A stretch of DNA of 32,567 nucleotides from Marilutibacter maris (GTDB lineage: Bacteria; Pseudomonadota; Gammaproteobacteria; Xanthomonadales; Xanthomonadaceae), in contig NZ_VICD02000069.1 in assembly GCF_006546735.2 (NCBI RefSeq), positions 1 to 32,567 of the forward strand, read 5' to 3'. Under the pieces are notes generated by a model. It worked only from the letters and a program-made list of their open reading frames with translations. It searched no databases and was not told where the DNA came from. Position numbers and translations under genes: made by a program. Below, piece by piece: positions 32,305 through 32,567 of the stretch. The number at the start of each line of letters is the position of its first letter. Position 1 is the first letter of the stretch.

Positions 32305-32372
32305 TGTAGGAGCGGCGTGAGCCGCGATGGAGCTTTCTCGATGACCCTGATCGCGGTTCACGCCGCTCCTGC
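32305..32372. repeat. REP-like repeat pair, second copy in the same gap
   Basis: Arms TGTAGGAGCGGCGTGAGCCG and TCGCGGTTCACGCCGCTCCT with the GGAGCTTTCTCG spacer also found at 5046-5115. It begins 99 bases after the preceding pair, so the gap before the next gene is mostly filled with repeat pairs. Confidence 0.88.
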
Positions 32373-32408
32373 CGGTTTGCATCTGGAGACGCGTCGGGGG
32401 TGTCCGCG

Positions 32409-32567
32409 ATGAGCGCGGCGATCGAGCGTCTGCGGGTATTGCAACGCCAGGCCGGACAACCGGCGGCGGTTACGACGGCCGTGGCGATCGCGCGCGCGTC
32501 CGCCGGCGACGATGCGGCGGCGCTGCGGCGCCTGCTCGGCGTGCGTACCCGCAGCCGGGTGACGGTC
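32409..32567 (+). CDS. Probable MrfB/YprB-like exonuclease, N-terminal fragment
   Basis: 53 codons are visible before the window ends: MSAAIERLRVLQRQAGQPAA, then ALRRLLGVRTRSRV. The helix with LRxLxRQAG followed by LRRLLGVR resembles the start of xanthomonad RNase H-like (YprB) proteins that follow MrfA-type helicases. The catalytic domain is outside the window, so the call depends on position and a short match. The ATG at 32409 is the first good start after the repeat pairs. Confidence 0.5.
   Translation, partial: MSAAIERLRVLQRQAGQPAAVTTAVAIARASAGDDAAALRRLLGVRTRSRVTV

Overview
The window is high-GC DNA with a strong G/C third-position bias. Its gene content (divergent zwf-pgl and nag genes, a fused indolepyruvate oxidoreductase, a DUF938 methyltransferase, and many copies of a TAGGAGCGGC...GCCGCGAT palindrome) fits a gammaproteobacterium of the Xanthomonadaceae/Lysobacteraceae (Lysobacter or Luteimonas type). 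The genus is inferred from gene content and repeat style, not proven.

Layout. (1) 1-4859 is central sugar metabolism. zwf and the start of a probable pgl read left. A GntR/UTRA regulator (NagQ-like), a SIS-domain glucosamine-6-phosphate deaminase (NagB-II) and nagA read right. Two mirror-image direct-repeat operators lie in the divergent promoter region, and one overlaps the regulator's start codon. The likely logic is that N-acetylglucosamine catabolism is sensed and its hexose phosphates are routed into the Entner-Doudoroff/pentose phosphate path. (2) 4860-21350 is a patchwork of mostly leftward small genes: ankyrin, DUF1877, DUF1294, DUF6194, TPR, probable DUF7684, DUF6984 and DUF4279-like proteins, small membrane proteins, secreted proteins, a lipoprotein and a COQ7-family di-iron protein. 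Many resemble the small proteins found in toxin-immunity islands, but I see no toxin beside them. The region contains a 160-bp duplication that places a TPR gene's promoter and first codons in front of another gene. It also contains a degenerate IS3-family element (17370-18617), two further solo right ends of the same element (15991-16038 and 21468-21545), and an AT-richer secreted/membrane gene pair (16164-17131).

(3) 21566-23765 is an AT-richer leftward operon: a DUF6338 membrane protein, a 54-residue proline-rich protein with three GY(R/Q)P motifs, a ThsB-type TIR protein and a caspase-like protease. TIR plus caspase is the core of the recently described type IV Thoeris anti-phage system. 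The membrane protein and the small GYQP protein look like extra components, and this is the most interesting part of the window. (4) 23850-32567 returns to core-like high-GC DNA: the fused ior gene with its own promoter and strong terminator, a DUF938 methyltransferase, a secreted Cys-rich protein, an MrfA/YprA-type DEAD-box helicase with a C-terminal four-Cys cluster, and the beginning of what is probably its exonuclease partner (MrfB/YprB-like). No rRNA, tRNA or CRISPR array was seen.
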